From contig CM034550.1 of NCBI GenBank assembly GCA_020055645.1, positions 23,220,880-23,284,879 on the forward strand: a DNA stretch of 64,000 nucleotides, given 5' to 3'. The DNA is from Tomocerus qinae (lineage: Eukaryota; Arthropoda; Collembola; Entomobryomorpha; Tomoceridae). The notes under the pieces were generated by a model. It was not told the origin of the DNA, ran no database searches, and saw only the letters and a program-made list of their open reading frames with translations. The position numbers were made by a program, and so were the translations under genes. The number at the start of each line of letters is the position of its first letter. The first letter of the stretch is position 1. Below, in pieces: positions 1-59,465 of the stretch.

Positions 1-3000
1 TATTGCACACATGAGATTCAAATACTATTTTCTAACTCAATGTTCAATCTTAACTGATTAGGACATTTAAAAAAATCGCTTATTAATTTTGGGAATGCTT
101 GGCGAGTGAAGTAGCTTAGACGAATATTATTGGTATTACTATTAAATAGTAGTATGTGAATGGTTAGAATTAGTGGAGACCCTGTAAATGTAATTGTTGC
201 AAATCCCCTGTCTATCATTTCTATAGACATTTATTATGTGCAGGTGTAGATTGAGACGGATAGAGAAGGCTTGTATAGTCATATTGCAGTTAAACGGAGG
301 TCTAAAGATCACGTCTTTTGGGAATTCCTTCCTATGGTTTATGACCTAAAAGTCTGTCGTATAAATAAGTAATCTTATTTTTATATCTCGTATGAAGTGG
401 GAAAGCAGAGTAAGATTGATCCGTAGAATATTGGGATGTATATCTTTTTATAGAGCGATTCTGCTGATTGAGTTGCGGGGCGGGAGGGAGAGAGAGTTGA
501 GTAATAAAATAATATAAACCAGTTAAAAGTATAAGCCAACTACTAATCCAACACTTAACTCACTTGAGATAAAAGCAACGCTTCTCTTACTCCTACTACC
601 TCTCACCACAGACCTCGGATATCTTTATTTACAATATCACTATCATGAAACTAAATCCTCGGGAAAAAGTTCTCCATTATTTTAAATATGTTTGCGTCTT
701 GTGTGCTAAGATTTAAGATACTAATATAATAATTTTTATCGCGCAGATATCACCCTCATATGAGGTCATTATACCATACTAGAATGATATTACACAATGG
801 TATAATTTATAAAATTTGTAGAATTTATAAAATTAGCATTCACAAAATTTAGACAATTTAGCAAGTGAATAGTAAAATGTAAACACAACAACAATTTGTC
901 ATGGAATAAATGCTATAGTTAAGATTTAAGTTTAATTTATGAAAATGATAAATAATGACTGAAATGGTAAAGAATGGGTCTGAAACTTTGGTAACTTTTT
1001 GTGGACGCAATTGCGTAAATAGATATCCGAAGTTTGGATTGGGACTGGGGTTTTGTGTGATAGGCTGAGACCGAATAAAAATGTAGACTTGGCGTTATTG
1101 GCGTAGGTAGGTAGTCAGATACACGGAGTAAATCGTTGACTCAGTCTATATCCCAAGTAATCGCAAACCAACTCGGGAATGCAATGCAAAGGACATTATA
1201 GAATGAGTCCTTCCTATAACTTATACAAGATATATTGGCATATTAGTTATATATAGTCATATAAGCTATATAAATAGTCATATAAGGTATATAGTCATAT
1301 ACAGGGTTATATTAGTTTTGTTTCCCAAAATTCTAAATCTTTAAAATCCGAGTATATTGTACATCTGTCTGTAAGTGTGTGTGTGTGGGTGTAGGTTGGT
1401 TGGCTTTCGCTGAACTCAAAGGCTATACTAATAGTATGTAGTTTATGTAGAAGGTTATCTTCTTCAGATCTTTTAGTAACAACAACTACTAAATTAATTC
1501 TAAGTAGAATCAATGACAAACCAAACATAAAAATATGTCAAGTGACTTCTCTTTAAATTGACTCTTTCCGAAATCCTTCTTGGTCTTACCAGGAGTCCAC
1601 TATTTCCTGTATTTCAACCTAAAACGTATTTCATTTTACAGCAATTCATTTCTAGGTTGAAATAGTTGAACTGAGAAAGTGTATAATTTGTAAGTAGTGA
1701 TGGGGATGACGTGTTAGTGGCTAGACCACTTTGTGGACTGGAAAGACATTTCAGTCGGATTTCTTTGGTTGAATAAGTTCCTTCCTTCCTACTCCAGAGC
1801 GGATCTCTTAATTTTGCTTCCCTTCAAATTTGGGTCTATTTGAACAACAAAAGGATCTTATAAGATATAAAATATCCAGTCGTTTTATTACTATTGTTAT
1901 AACGGGACGAAGATGAGTTTACATTTTAAGTGGAGTGAGTGGATTGAAGTGAACTGATGATCAGAGGAAATGGTGAGAGATAGAGGGAGGAGGTTGACAA
2001 GAAAACTTTATTCAGGACGGGATACTATACATAGATCCACAATCTACAGACATTCATCCCAAACTCATCCATTCTCTCACTCCATACTATATACCTATAT
2101 CGTTATATTATATATCCCAATCATACTTTCATATCATATAGATATAAAGTAGAAGGAATCAAATAATACTGTGAAAGAAGATGAGACTAACGAAAGATAG
2201 ATTAGTTTAGTCATTTGGCCACTATATAAATCAACTAGTCAGTTTGGACATCTAAAATGCGGATTATAGCGTCTAAGGCACATCCGAAGAAGACACAAAA
2301 ATTCCTGTAGAATTTTAAAATGGAATCATTTTAAATATTTCAGAGTAAATAAATGAAATGAACATGAATTAATTTGGATTTCGAAATGTGCAAACCGACT
2401 AGTTAATATAACACACATTTGCTAAATGTGCAAAGTAAGAGATGCATGTAATAGGGATAAAAGAGTAAGAGTAAAACGAATAGAAGTGGGATACGGAGAA
2501 TAATAGAAGGGAAGAATAGTCGTGTGCTTATGTGTGGAATATCTCTGTGTGTGTGATCTGAAAAGTGAACTAGTAGGAGTGTGGCTTAGTTCCTACTACG
2601 TCTCTCCGACTACGGGTTACTCATATGTACATAAAATGTGACTTTCCACGCAAAAAACTATCATCCGTCCTAAAAAATAAAAAGTCTTTTTTTAAATCGT
2701 ATGTATTTTCAATAATTGTTATCTTTCTGCCAAGTACAGTCTGAGCTGGATGTTGATACGAGATAACAATAAAAATATTTGGGTAGATTTGATAGTAACC
2801 TACGAAGTGTTTTTTACTTACAAGCAGATAACTGGCTAATTGAATAGACCATGATTTTATAATGTGATCAGTCACAATAATAATTTTTATGAAAATGGAT
2901 CAATTAAACTAAAATAAACTAAACAGTGCGGCCTCTCTTGGGGTATCAAATTTTCAGTTTTATCAAAGATGTCACAAAGATAATCACAGGAATTAGGCGG

Positions 3001-3139
3001 GGGTTAACGTTTTTTTCAGGCAACGTCGCAGGGCAATTTTAAATTAATTATTATTTAGTTTAGGCTTCTCCAAAATTTTTGTGGATTTTACATTGTGAAT
3101 TTACATTAACAGGAACCTAAAGTTTGATGTGCTGAGTTG
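1..3139. other. non-coding stretch at the left edge
   Basis: I see no supportable gene here. The DNA is AT-rich, with short random ORFs, a small ATATAGTCATATAA-type tandem array at about 1,236-1,312 and a GTGT microsatellite near 1,374. Upstream regulatory sequence of dunce is plausible but no element can be named. Confidence 0.5.
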
Positions 3140-3589
3140 TTATAGAGTGCGCAGTCGCTGTGGTTGTAGATTAATAGGTATAATATGATAGGAGTGTTTA
3201 GTGGTGTATTTGAAGGTGAATTGGTGTGTTTTAGCGTGGCGTGGCACATTGTGTGTTGGATATGGTAGTAGTAGGAGTTGTGGTTGAGAGAGAAGACGGA
3301 TAAGAGTAGCGAATGTTATGTTGGCTGTGTTAGAGAGACGGAGAATTGAGTTTAGCGATGCGAAGGCAGTCACTGCAGTCTTTTCCTCTGTGCAGTGTGC
3401 ATTTGGCTGCTCCGCCGTCAACATCATCTTCCACTACCCTTAACATTTATTTGAAATCTCGTGAATTCGATATCTTCAGTTGGTGTGTGTGCGAGTCCCT
3501 TCAAGTGGCCAGTGTACTCAATGGTGTGGTGACTGCTGACTGCGTGTGTGTGACTGTGTGTGTGACATGTGAGTGTGAGGCTATGAGCG

Positions 3590-51514
<47,925 letters not shown>

Positions 51515-52100
51515 CGCAACGCGTCCGCCGCCTCCTCGTCCTCCTCGTCGTCGTCGTCTTCTTCCTCTGTCCTCGCACGGCCTGTTGTTGCTCCTTCCGT
51601 TCCTCTCCAGGAACCATTAGCTGGCTCCTCCTCCTCTACGTCGTCGTCACCCTCCCTCTACCGCCGAGTCGTCACCAAAATGAAAAATCTCTGGAGACGG
51701 TGACGACACTTTGGATATATTGTCCCGCCCCCTGCTGACCTCACCACTTGCACATCGGATGGAGACGACGAATCATCGGGGGATGAATGGGTGGTGGGTG
51801 GATTAAATAAAGTGAAGGGGAGGGGGTGTGTTGGGGACTGCGCGCACGCGGGAGTCGGTGAATATAGGTACTCGTTCGTCTAATTAAATGTAAATGCGGA
51901 GTGCTACTACTACTACCCAGAATATATAATGAATTGCTGCTACTATACACAGACAATTATAATTAACTAGCGATAGAAGAGAAACATTTCATTAATTCAT
52001 GACAGATTATTATTTTTGTCTCGTTGCGGGCGATGGGACGAATGCTATCAGTTTTTTTTGCACAGTTTATTCAACTAGTCATTAATGGAAATAAACGGGT
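51515..52100 (+). other. dnc: dunce 3' UTR with two poly(A) signals
   Basis: The UTR begins with a CTC/GTC-rich pyrimidine tract (about 51,527-51,570). AATAAA occurs at 51,806 and 52,089, so the UTR is probably about 320 or 600 bases, depending on the site used. Confidence 0.55.
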
Positions 52101-52338
52101 TCTATTCGGTTCATCTCCATTGCTATCTATTCATTTATTTATCCATACAACTCATACCTCATCATAACATCTAAGATGCGAATACACTACTAGCCATTAC
52201 ACTACTACACTATTCCTACTAATTCCTATTACTAGGTATAAACTGCTCTAGTTTTTGAGTTATTAGCCGACAAATGTATATAGAAACTTCATGGTAACCT
52301 GTACATACGGAATAATTTGATAGATTGAGATAGTGAAT

Positions 52339-52848
52339 TTATTTGGAGACAGGGCAGAGACTTGCAATTCGGGCACAGTTGCCATCAAGGACAATGTAAG
52401 CCTTTATCATGTGGTTGAGACCCATTCTCTTTGTACAAGAAGTATGGGGTTCGACCAAGTATTCTGGGCTTCACGTTACATGTGAGCTGCAGTATGTGCG
52501 GTCATCAAAGTTTCCGCAGAGTATCACGATATATCTGGATTCATAGTCGTGTAGTATCCAACGGACACACATACACTCAAATGCTGAGAGTAGACGAGCA
52601 GAATATACAATTTTATAGCATAGTATTTTAAAGATTACAGTAGGATGGTACTTGAAGATCTTGGCATCTCCTTCGTTGGTAACGACCTTTTCGGACAGAA
52701 GAGGAACAGACTCTCCGTCAACAATAGCTGTGTTGGTATCTTGCAGCTCGATTTTGAGTTCTCTCATCAAAATGGTAATTCTGAGCTTGTCAGCAGCGGC
52801 AACTGGCACCCTTACGACCAAGAACAACGTATATCTGGGCTTGTTGGT
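52339..52848 (-). pseudogene. vitellogenin-like vWD-domain relic
   Basis: Read on the minus strand, 52,800-52,635 encodes AAADKLRITILMRELKIELQ, DTNTAIVDGESVPLLSEKVV and TNEGDAKIFKYHPT, and 52,565-52,510 encodes a YESRYIVILCGNFDD segment. Basic-strand patterns, DGE-V and CGNFDD are typical of a von Willebrand factor D domain as found at the C-terminus of vitellogenins. Downstream in the same frame are SPEYLVEPHTSCTKR and AYIVLDGNC, ending at TAA 52,341. The frame is broken: TGA between GNFDD and SPEYL, TGA at 52,849, a likely shift near 52,800 (the other frame reads IYVVLGRKGAS), and about 70 bases of unmatched AT-rich sequence in the middle. No intact gene is present. A hemolectin or apolipophorin relative is an alternative source. 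Confidence 0.5.
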
Positions 52849-52875
52849 TCAATCTCCACTAATCATAGTGGGCAT

Positions 52876-53127
52876 AGACGTATTTAGGGATGGGCTTTAC
52901 GGGCTGAAGCCCCCCCCCCCCCCGAAATCCAAGAAAAGGGGAATTTTTTTCGCAAAATAGCAAAAAATTTCGCGCTCCGCGCGATTATTTGCCATTTTTA
53001 GGACATTTTCGACACATTTCCTTCAAAAAATGCATAAAATTTTCGCGCTACGCGCGAATATATATACTTAAAATATCTATTGGAAATCTAGCCCCCTCCG
53101 AAACTCAGTTCTGCATACGTGCTTGAT
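52876..53127 (+). mobile_element. poly-C/CGCG dispersed repeat, copy 2
   Basis: Shares GGGATGGGCTTTACGGGCTG, a C-run, GAAATCCAAGAAAA, GCAAAAAATTTCGCGC and TACGTGCTTG with 40,131-40,370. It carries two CGCG-ended palindromes, CGCGCTCCGCGCG and CGCGCTACGCGCG. It abuts the vitellogenin-like relic. Confidence 0.6.
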
Positions 53128-53700
53128 AGTGGGGCATTTATTCTTTAGGCATTTTTAGCTGAATGCTCTGGCTCAGTACCGTAAAAAGTCACCGCTACTT
53201 TATTATAACATTTACCAACAGTATTTAATTTTATTTCTGCATTTATAATTTATACAGGGTCTCCATTCTCCAATTTTATAATTACGTATTATTTCATTTT
53301 AATTATAAACAGGACCTCCAATGCTATTTATTTTATGTCCGCCAAATTTTTATTGCATTTATACGCAAGGCTTCCAATTTTCTTAGTCTTTTTGTGCAGT
53401 CCTCCCTTGGGCTTCCAATTGATAAATAAGATGAACATCTATGAGTAGTGGTAAAACTGTATAGATTGTGGCTGGAGCTGGAACACAATTTCCTTCTAAT
53501 GGTTATGTCCTAATCAGCTAAATATTCATATTAAATAGGTTTTTTCCTTTTGTGTTGAGGGCTGCGGCCTGAAACTTGAGGCACAATAAATTATTTATCT
53601 ATCTATTAATAAGTTTTTTTCCTGTTCCTTGTAATTGAGGAAAAAATTAAATATCTTTTGCGGCACATCCGCGAGGGCATTCCTGACGATTATTGTTCTG
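53128..53700. other. intergenic stretch
   Basis: AT-rich DNA with degenerate copies of a phrase resembling ACAGGxCCTCCAAT (about 53,256-53,420). No gene is supportable. Confidence 0.5.
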
Positions 53701-53708
53701 TATAAAAA
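53701..53708 (+). promoter_or_regulatory. TATA box of the small secreted-protein gene
   Basis: TATAAAAA lies 69 bases before the ATG at 53,770, leaving about 40 bases of leader if transcription starts about 30 bases downstream. Confidence 0.6.
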
Positions 53709-53769
53709 GAAGAACATTTAAAGTTAGACAATACAATCTCGATTGATCTTTAGCATCGAATTTCTGAAA

Positions 53770-55129
53770 ATGAAGGGAACTGTCAAGTGTCTGGTGATCA
53801 TCGTTGTCTTTGGCTTTCTAATCGACAGTTTGGAAGGCGGAAAGACAAAGAATAAGGAAAATAAGAAACCTACATCTTCTCACACAAAAGGTATTTTCTT
53901 GTCAGTGTCAATTATGGCAATAATTTCTTATTCTTAGTTCAAGAGTTTATTTCATGATTTCAAGTGTGAAATGAAAGGAGTGTGAAATTTCACATTTCCC
54001 AGTGGGAAAGATGGGAAACAAAATGGCCAAGTGGGTGGGGACAAGGAGAAATAGAAAAATCGACTGGGAAATAGACCCCAGTTTTAAGATTGCCACATCT
54101 ATCTCCCACTTGTTCCCATTTCTGACTTCCCAGTAATTCCCACTTTTCCCAGTGTCCAACAAAATTGAGTGGGAAATGATAATATCAGAAGCTAAGGTTT
54201 ATTTTGAAAAATTAGATCGATTTATTCCCATGAAATTATATTTCAAGCTCCATGTCTGTTGGTGATATTTCGGAAATATCTTTTCATTGACTTTGTGTAG
54301 TAAAGAGACCGTACCTGCAAAAAATCACAAGACCGAATAGTCCAGAAAGAAAATACAGCTTGCGTCAGCGCACAGGTAGCAACATTACCCCCCTCAGTTC
54401 AAACAAGAAACATGAAAATGCTAACAATTTTGTGGATAGTATTTCACCACCTGGGAAAGATAATGATTTCAGAAGATCCGGAAAAGGGTCGACGAAAAAA
54501 ACCGACGGGGAACATCGGCTGGACATGCAAAGTAAGTATATAAAAATTATGGACGCTATAATATTTAGTTAGGTCTATTACAAGCTATATAGGTATCCAC
54601 CTTAGTGGAAGTAGAGTTTCATGGAGATAAATATTCGCGCACGAATGAGCATGATTAAAATTGTCTGAATAAAGTTCAAACAAGTATAAAATCCCGAAAA
54701 AAGGATTCTTTTAATTCTGTAATTATTTGCATTATAAAGTGAAAGTTTATGACTTAAAACGTTATGACGTCACACAACATCACTATCTCCACTACCTTTT
54801 TACATGCAATTAACATAGTTTATTTTTTTAATAAATTCTAACTGATCAATAATTCTAGCTGATCAATTAAACATAAATTGAGGTCATTAATCATCATTAA
54901 TGACGACTGTAAAATACTTCCAGAAATAAATTCTGACGGGAGAGAGAATTTTGCCATTCAGACAGGTAAGAACACGAATGCAGCTGTTCTTGGACCATCA
55001 AGGTTCTTTGATCACAACAACGGAAGGACTGCCGCTGATGCCATGAAACAAAGTTTGAATGCGGGAGAAATTGTTAGTGTCTCCAGTTCTAAAGTAACTT
55101 CCGGTAATTCTAGTCCAATACGTCAGTAG
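53770..55129 (+). CDS. small secreted Asn/Ser/Lys-rich protein, family unknown (three exons)
   Basis: Exons 53,770-53,890, 54,301-54,531 and 54,924-55,129 join in phase 1 at both junctions (donors AAAG|gtattt and CAAA|gtaagt; acceptors TTTGTGTAG and ACTTCCAG) to give 185 residues. The N-terminus MKGTVKCLVIIVVFGFLIDS is a clear signal peptide. The mature chain is polar and low in hydrophobics, with repeated Lys/Ser/Asn stretches (KTKNKENKKPTSSHTK, RSGKGSTKKTDGEH) and a single NIT glycosylation sequon; apart from a Cys in the signal peptide I see no cysteines. I recognise no domain. An ATTAAA at 55,211 may be its poly(A) signal. The TATA box, signal peptide and consistent phases support a real gene. 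Confidence 0.65.
53950..54185. mobile_element. TTTCCCA inverted-repeat element, copy 1 (in intron 1 of the secreted-protein gene)
   Basis: ATTTCCCAGTGGGAAAGATG at the left and CTTTTCCCAGTGTCC with ATTGAGTGGGAAA at the right are inverted. The internal phrase ATCGACTGGGAAATAGACCC matches the second copy at 59,265-59,465. Confidence 0.55.
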
Positions 55130-56182
55130 TGGTGATCCGTGCCTTAAGGCATAGGGGCGGACGCCTCCAATGAACAAATAACATTTCACTGAACCCTCTA
55201 GTATTATTATATTAAACCCTTGCTAAGTGTCATAAAGCTTTAACCACCCCCTTTAAGAGACTTTTTAAACATTATATCCTTAAAATGGGCTAAAATTTAA
55301 AATAGAGGAGCAGGAAGTCTTTACACCCCCCCCCCGAAATCGAAGAAAAGAAAACAAATTGCCTTAAAACCCAAAATTCTTTTTTACTTTTAATTCATCG
55401 GGCTCCTCCCGAAATTGTTTTCTTGCCACGGCCTTTTATAGATGAACGGTTCGGTTGGGAATGCACGTGAAGCAGGCAAGGCAAGTGAAATATTTCACTT
55501 GAAATTAAAAATAAAATAAAAGACTTTAATTCACGAAATATCTCACTACCACTTCTGTTTGGAAAGTGAAATTAATGAAATATATAATAGAAATAATAGC
55601 TTGTACCTGTTGTAACTTTGTTATCTTTGCTCAATTAAATCAAATGCTTTGTCGAGGTTTAAGAAAATATTGTACAAAATAAATAAACTTACACAGTTAC
55701 ACAAATGGTTTTAGAATTTTATTTCTTAGTACTTTACAAAAGAAAAATAATTTACATAGTAGATTGCATCCCCAATTGTTTAAAAATATTTAATTCAAAA
55801 GTACATAATTTTATGCTAGATTCCCCACGAACTTATTTAACCTCTCAGGACTTGTATACCTGCAAATGATATTAATAATGCTCTCATATACTCTAATATG
55901 CCTTCATATCCTCAATTGTGGATATAAAAATCTGGGGAATCTCTCGTCTTCCCAGACGATAGGCAAATGCCAATGATGATGAAATGAAAGTCAAATGTGC
56001 ATATCTATGTTAATAATAATAATAAATAATAAAAAGTGTAGGTTTCGGATCGAATAAACGCTAGGGTTAAGGTTAATACAATAGGGATCTTAATCAAATG
56101 GTATTTCAATTCTACTTATTCATTTCTATTTAAATATATAGATATTGAGATAAACCATTAAAAAGATTTAAAATCGACTAGG
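55130..56182. other. intergenic stretch between convergent genes
   Basis: Includes a partial poly-C repeat at about 55,325-55,375 (C-run, then GAAATCGAAGAAAAG). A minus-strand AATAAA (plus-strand TTTATT at 55,718-55,723) may end the MACPF gene about 460 bases after its stop. Otherwise AT-rich. Confidence 0.45.
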
Positions 56183-58839
56183 TCACATTTGAGAGTGGAG
56201 AGATTGAATTCCCCAAGACATCTGACAACCTCCTGGGCGGCCATCTGTGTCATCCCTATAATAGGGTGTCCACTGATTAGCCAGGACGCAGTGGTTGCCT
56301 GCCCCGCCGCACTGCCCGGCATCTCCGTCCGCGTATGAGAAGTAGCACAGTTTGGTGTTCAGAGCCCAGCCGGGGGCGGAGTCGGGGATTCGGAATTGGA
56401 AGAGCATGACGCACCCGCCTGGACGTCCGTCAGTGTCGTCCCGGTAGAAGGGGGTGTTCCTCCCCAGGGCACTGCACACCTCCCCCTGGCCACTGTGGTC
56501 CCCGCACTGCCCCCTGTCCCCGTCCGCACTCCACTTGAAACAGATGCTGGCCCCCTCAAACCATTTGGGGCTGGTGGGGGACATGACTGCCCAACTCATC
56601 TGACAACCCCCCGGACGACCATCCGTGTCATCCCTGTAGTACGGGGTCATGCCATTCACTTTGGAGCACAAGTGCCGAGAAGGGGCCGTGCATTGACCCG
56701 CATCGCCATCCGGGAACCAATCATAGCATAGCTCTGTGTGTTCCGTGAACCACTCAGGTACAACCACCCAATCGTTGATTCGTTGCCCCAGATCTGCCAC
56801 CGCTGTCGAGTTGGGTGTTTCTTCTGACATCAGCACTGTCAGTTCCGTCAACATCTGACGCGCTTTTTCATCGCCCATGTAACCCTGACCTGGAAGTCAA
56901 TTCAATTACTACAATCACTGTACCTTCGAATTATTTAATATAGTTCATTATTTCCCTATTTATTCAATTAAACTGCAAATTCATTTAATAAGAATAGAGG
57001 TTTTCAAGCTTAAGATTTTAATCCTTTTTAGATTTTAGTTACGGACGAATTAAAATCTATTCAGCATGAGGTGAGATGATTACCGAAGTTGGTATATTTA
57101 AGCCCAATGAAGGGTTAACATTTCTCTCTTTGCTGTAGGTAGCTGGTTAGGTTGGTCGAAATAAACAACAATCCACTTTGGAGGGACTTTTGTTTCAACT
57201 GTTTAATTATTATAATCTTGCAGATGAGCTGATTATTATTGGCATGTGCTGAAGATTTATTATAATTATCTAAATTGTTTTAGAAGAAAATTTCATCGGT
57301 GAATATTCAAAATTGCATGATTACAATCAGCTACAATTCACAACATTGAGGACCGAGTTTGACTTTTGGTTATTTTTTATTTGAGACTAAATCTAGCATT
57401 GCTGCAGATTAGAGTGAGAAAATTAATTATTGAACTGAAGAAATCCATTGGTATTTTTTGGTACTCACGCTGTTCCCATTTTCACTCATTCGTGATATAA
57501 ATCCATAAAGTAAATTAATTATCTGTAAGAAATAATCCCTTTTTCTAATTAAACCCCTTATCGTGAATACCCCTAATGTATTTACCTATGAAAGAGTAGA
57601 GTGTCCTTTGGAGTTCGAGCATGTAGCCTTTGTCCATGTGTATACCAATGGCAAGTGCCAAAGAGGTCTTTTTCGGTCCATCGGGCAGGAGATTGACAAT
57701 TGACTCGAGTTGGCCGCCGAAAAGCCAGGGATTGGAAGGGACAGTGTTCCACCAGTTTTTCCAATCCCCTTGATTCAACAAATTGGTATTTCCTCCAAAG
57801 TACCTGAAGCTGATTCGGGATTTCTTTTTGAATTCCTCGCTTATTTGATGGACAGATCCGTTGTAACCCCCGCTAGCCTTGAGAATCCCGAAGAAGGTCG
57901 CTTCAGCGTTCACTCGAATATCGTCAGTTGTCATTGTCCGCTGCAAGCTAGATTCGTAGTCGGCAGAAACTTTAAATTTCCCTCCGAATTTGCCACTTCC
58001 AAAATAATGAGTGCCAAAGAGTCGGATGAACTCTTTGTATTTCTCGGGCGCTGCGGTGTAGTTATCTGGCAATAAGCGTTTGATGAACGTCTGTATGGTT
58101 TTCCTCAATGCGAGATCCCAATACGGAGAGAAGTCTACACGGATGGCTGTGAAGAAAGCCTCGACCTGCGAGTTCCCAATTCATGGGAAAAATGTTAGAT
58201 TATAGCACGAGTGTTTTCTAAACTTTTCAATTAGCAAAAACATTGTCGCCCGACTTACATTGGGAAAAAGACCGAAACTTGTCTCCCGATTTTATATTGG
58301 GAAAAACTTGTAAATGGTCATCCGGTTTTTTACTTAGGGAAAAATACTTTGAAAACTGTCAATTCTAATGTTTGTACCTCCAAGGTTTCCTTGGTGGAGT
58401 TCATGAAAATCTCCTGGGTGTGGACTGTGGAGCCGCTGGCGGAGAACATCCCTTTTTTGAAGTCGAGTCCGAGATTCGTGGCTTCGGATGTCAGAGTGTC
58501 GTCGTATTTGTAGTACATCGTGGTGACAGCGTCAAGAACTCCTCCGGGAATCGTATCGATGGTTTCCACCTGATCAGGGATGTCGTAGACGAGGCTGGTG
58601 TTGAATGGATTCCTCCACGTCTTCCCCTCCAGGCAGGTGAATTCAAATAGCGAACGGAGGACTCCGTCTGGGTCGCCGGCAAACGGGGTCATGTCAAGTT
58701 TGGTGATGTCAATCCCTCGACTCATCTCTGCAATCCCCGGAGGAATATCCGAACATATTGCAGTAAATGTGGACATTCCAAGGACTTCTGGTCTTATCAG
58801 CCCAGTGACTATTAGTGGCCAGACAAATCCCAGCCTCAT
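56183..58839 (-). CDS. secreted MACPF/perforin-domain protein with three C-terminal Cys repeats
   Basis: Three coding exons on the minus strand: 58,839-58,378 (phase 0), 58,165-57,586 (phase 0 to 1) and 56,889-56,183. They join to 582 residues. The start at 58,839 follows an acceptor at 58,842, so the in-frame ATG further upstream is intronic. MRLGFVWPLIVTGLIRPEVL is a signal peptide. Residues about 25-345 form a MACPF domain: FGTHYFGSGKFGGKF (204-218) matches the family signature [YW]-G-T-H-[FY]-x6-G-G with Phe at its first position. MACPF proteins insert into or assemble on membranes as rings. Residues about 394-447, 456-513 and 522-576 are three repeats, each with four Cys, a DGD(A/R)GQC motif and YRDDTDGRPGGC. 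I recognise no name for this repeat; binding to a target surface is plausible but inferred. Confidence 0.85.
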
Positions 58840-59043
58840 TTCTGAATATAGTAAAAATATATTAATTGACAATTGAATCAGACAGGGAATATAGTAAAAC
58901 GATAATTTGATTTATCTCCCGTATACTTTTACTTCGTCTGTCCCTGTATGCGATATTCCTGACCGGAGGTTTGGATTAAAGACTAAAAATTCTTGTAGCA
59001 AGTATAACTTAATATTTTTCACTCAATATAAATGACGGTGTAC

Positions 59044-59105
59044 CTTCAGTGCGTTCGATTCACTGCTCTGTCTTCAGAATATAAGTTGTAAATGCATCCA
59101 AGTTC
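59044..59105 (-). other. probable non-coding first exon of the MACPF gene
   Basis: Minus-strand sequence from about 59,105 to the donor AAG|gtacac at 59,044 would be a 5' leader of about 60 bases, spliced across a 201-base intron to 58,841, two bases before the ATG. It lies 26-33 bases downstream of a TATA box. The exact transcription start is a guess. Confidence 0.5.
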
Positions 59106-59130
59106 GTATGACAAATGTCATTTATTCAGA

Positions 59131-59138
59131 TTTTTATA
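59131..59138 (-). promoter_or_regulatory. TATA box of the MACPF gene
   Basis: TATAAAAA on the minus strand (TTTTTATA on plus), well placed for a start near 59,105. Confidence 0.6.
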
Positions 59139-59264
59139 CTGAGCCGACTGAGCGATAAATTGAGACTCCGTCTGGTTTGACCGCAAACGTCGGGTAAATT
59201 CTATTGCGAAGAACAGTCGGGAATATCATGTTGTTGTGTATTTAATCAAACGACTGAAAACCAT

Positions 59265-59465
59265 GGGTTTGAGTGGAAAATGAAAGACGTGGGAAATTTC
59301 TCATTTCCCACTGGGAAAAGTGGGAAAAAATGACCAAGTGAGTGGGAAAAAATGACCAAGTGAGTGGGAAATAGAAAACTCGATTGGGAAATAGACCCTA
59401 ATTCCGGAAAATGGCAGCATCTATTTCCCACTTCCCAGTGTCCGACGAAATTGAGTGGGAATATC
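59265..59465. mobile_element. TTTCCCA inverted-repeat element, copy 2 (upstream of the MACPF gene)
   Basis: Shares CATTTCCCACTGGGAAAA, a duplicated AAATGACCAAGTGAGTGGG unit, GATTGGGAAATAGACCCTA and TTCCCAGTGTCCGACGAAAT with copy 1 at 53,950. It lies about 130 bases upstream of the TATA box at 59,138. Confidence 0.55.
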
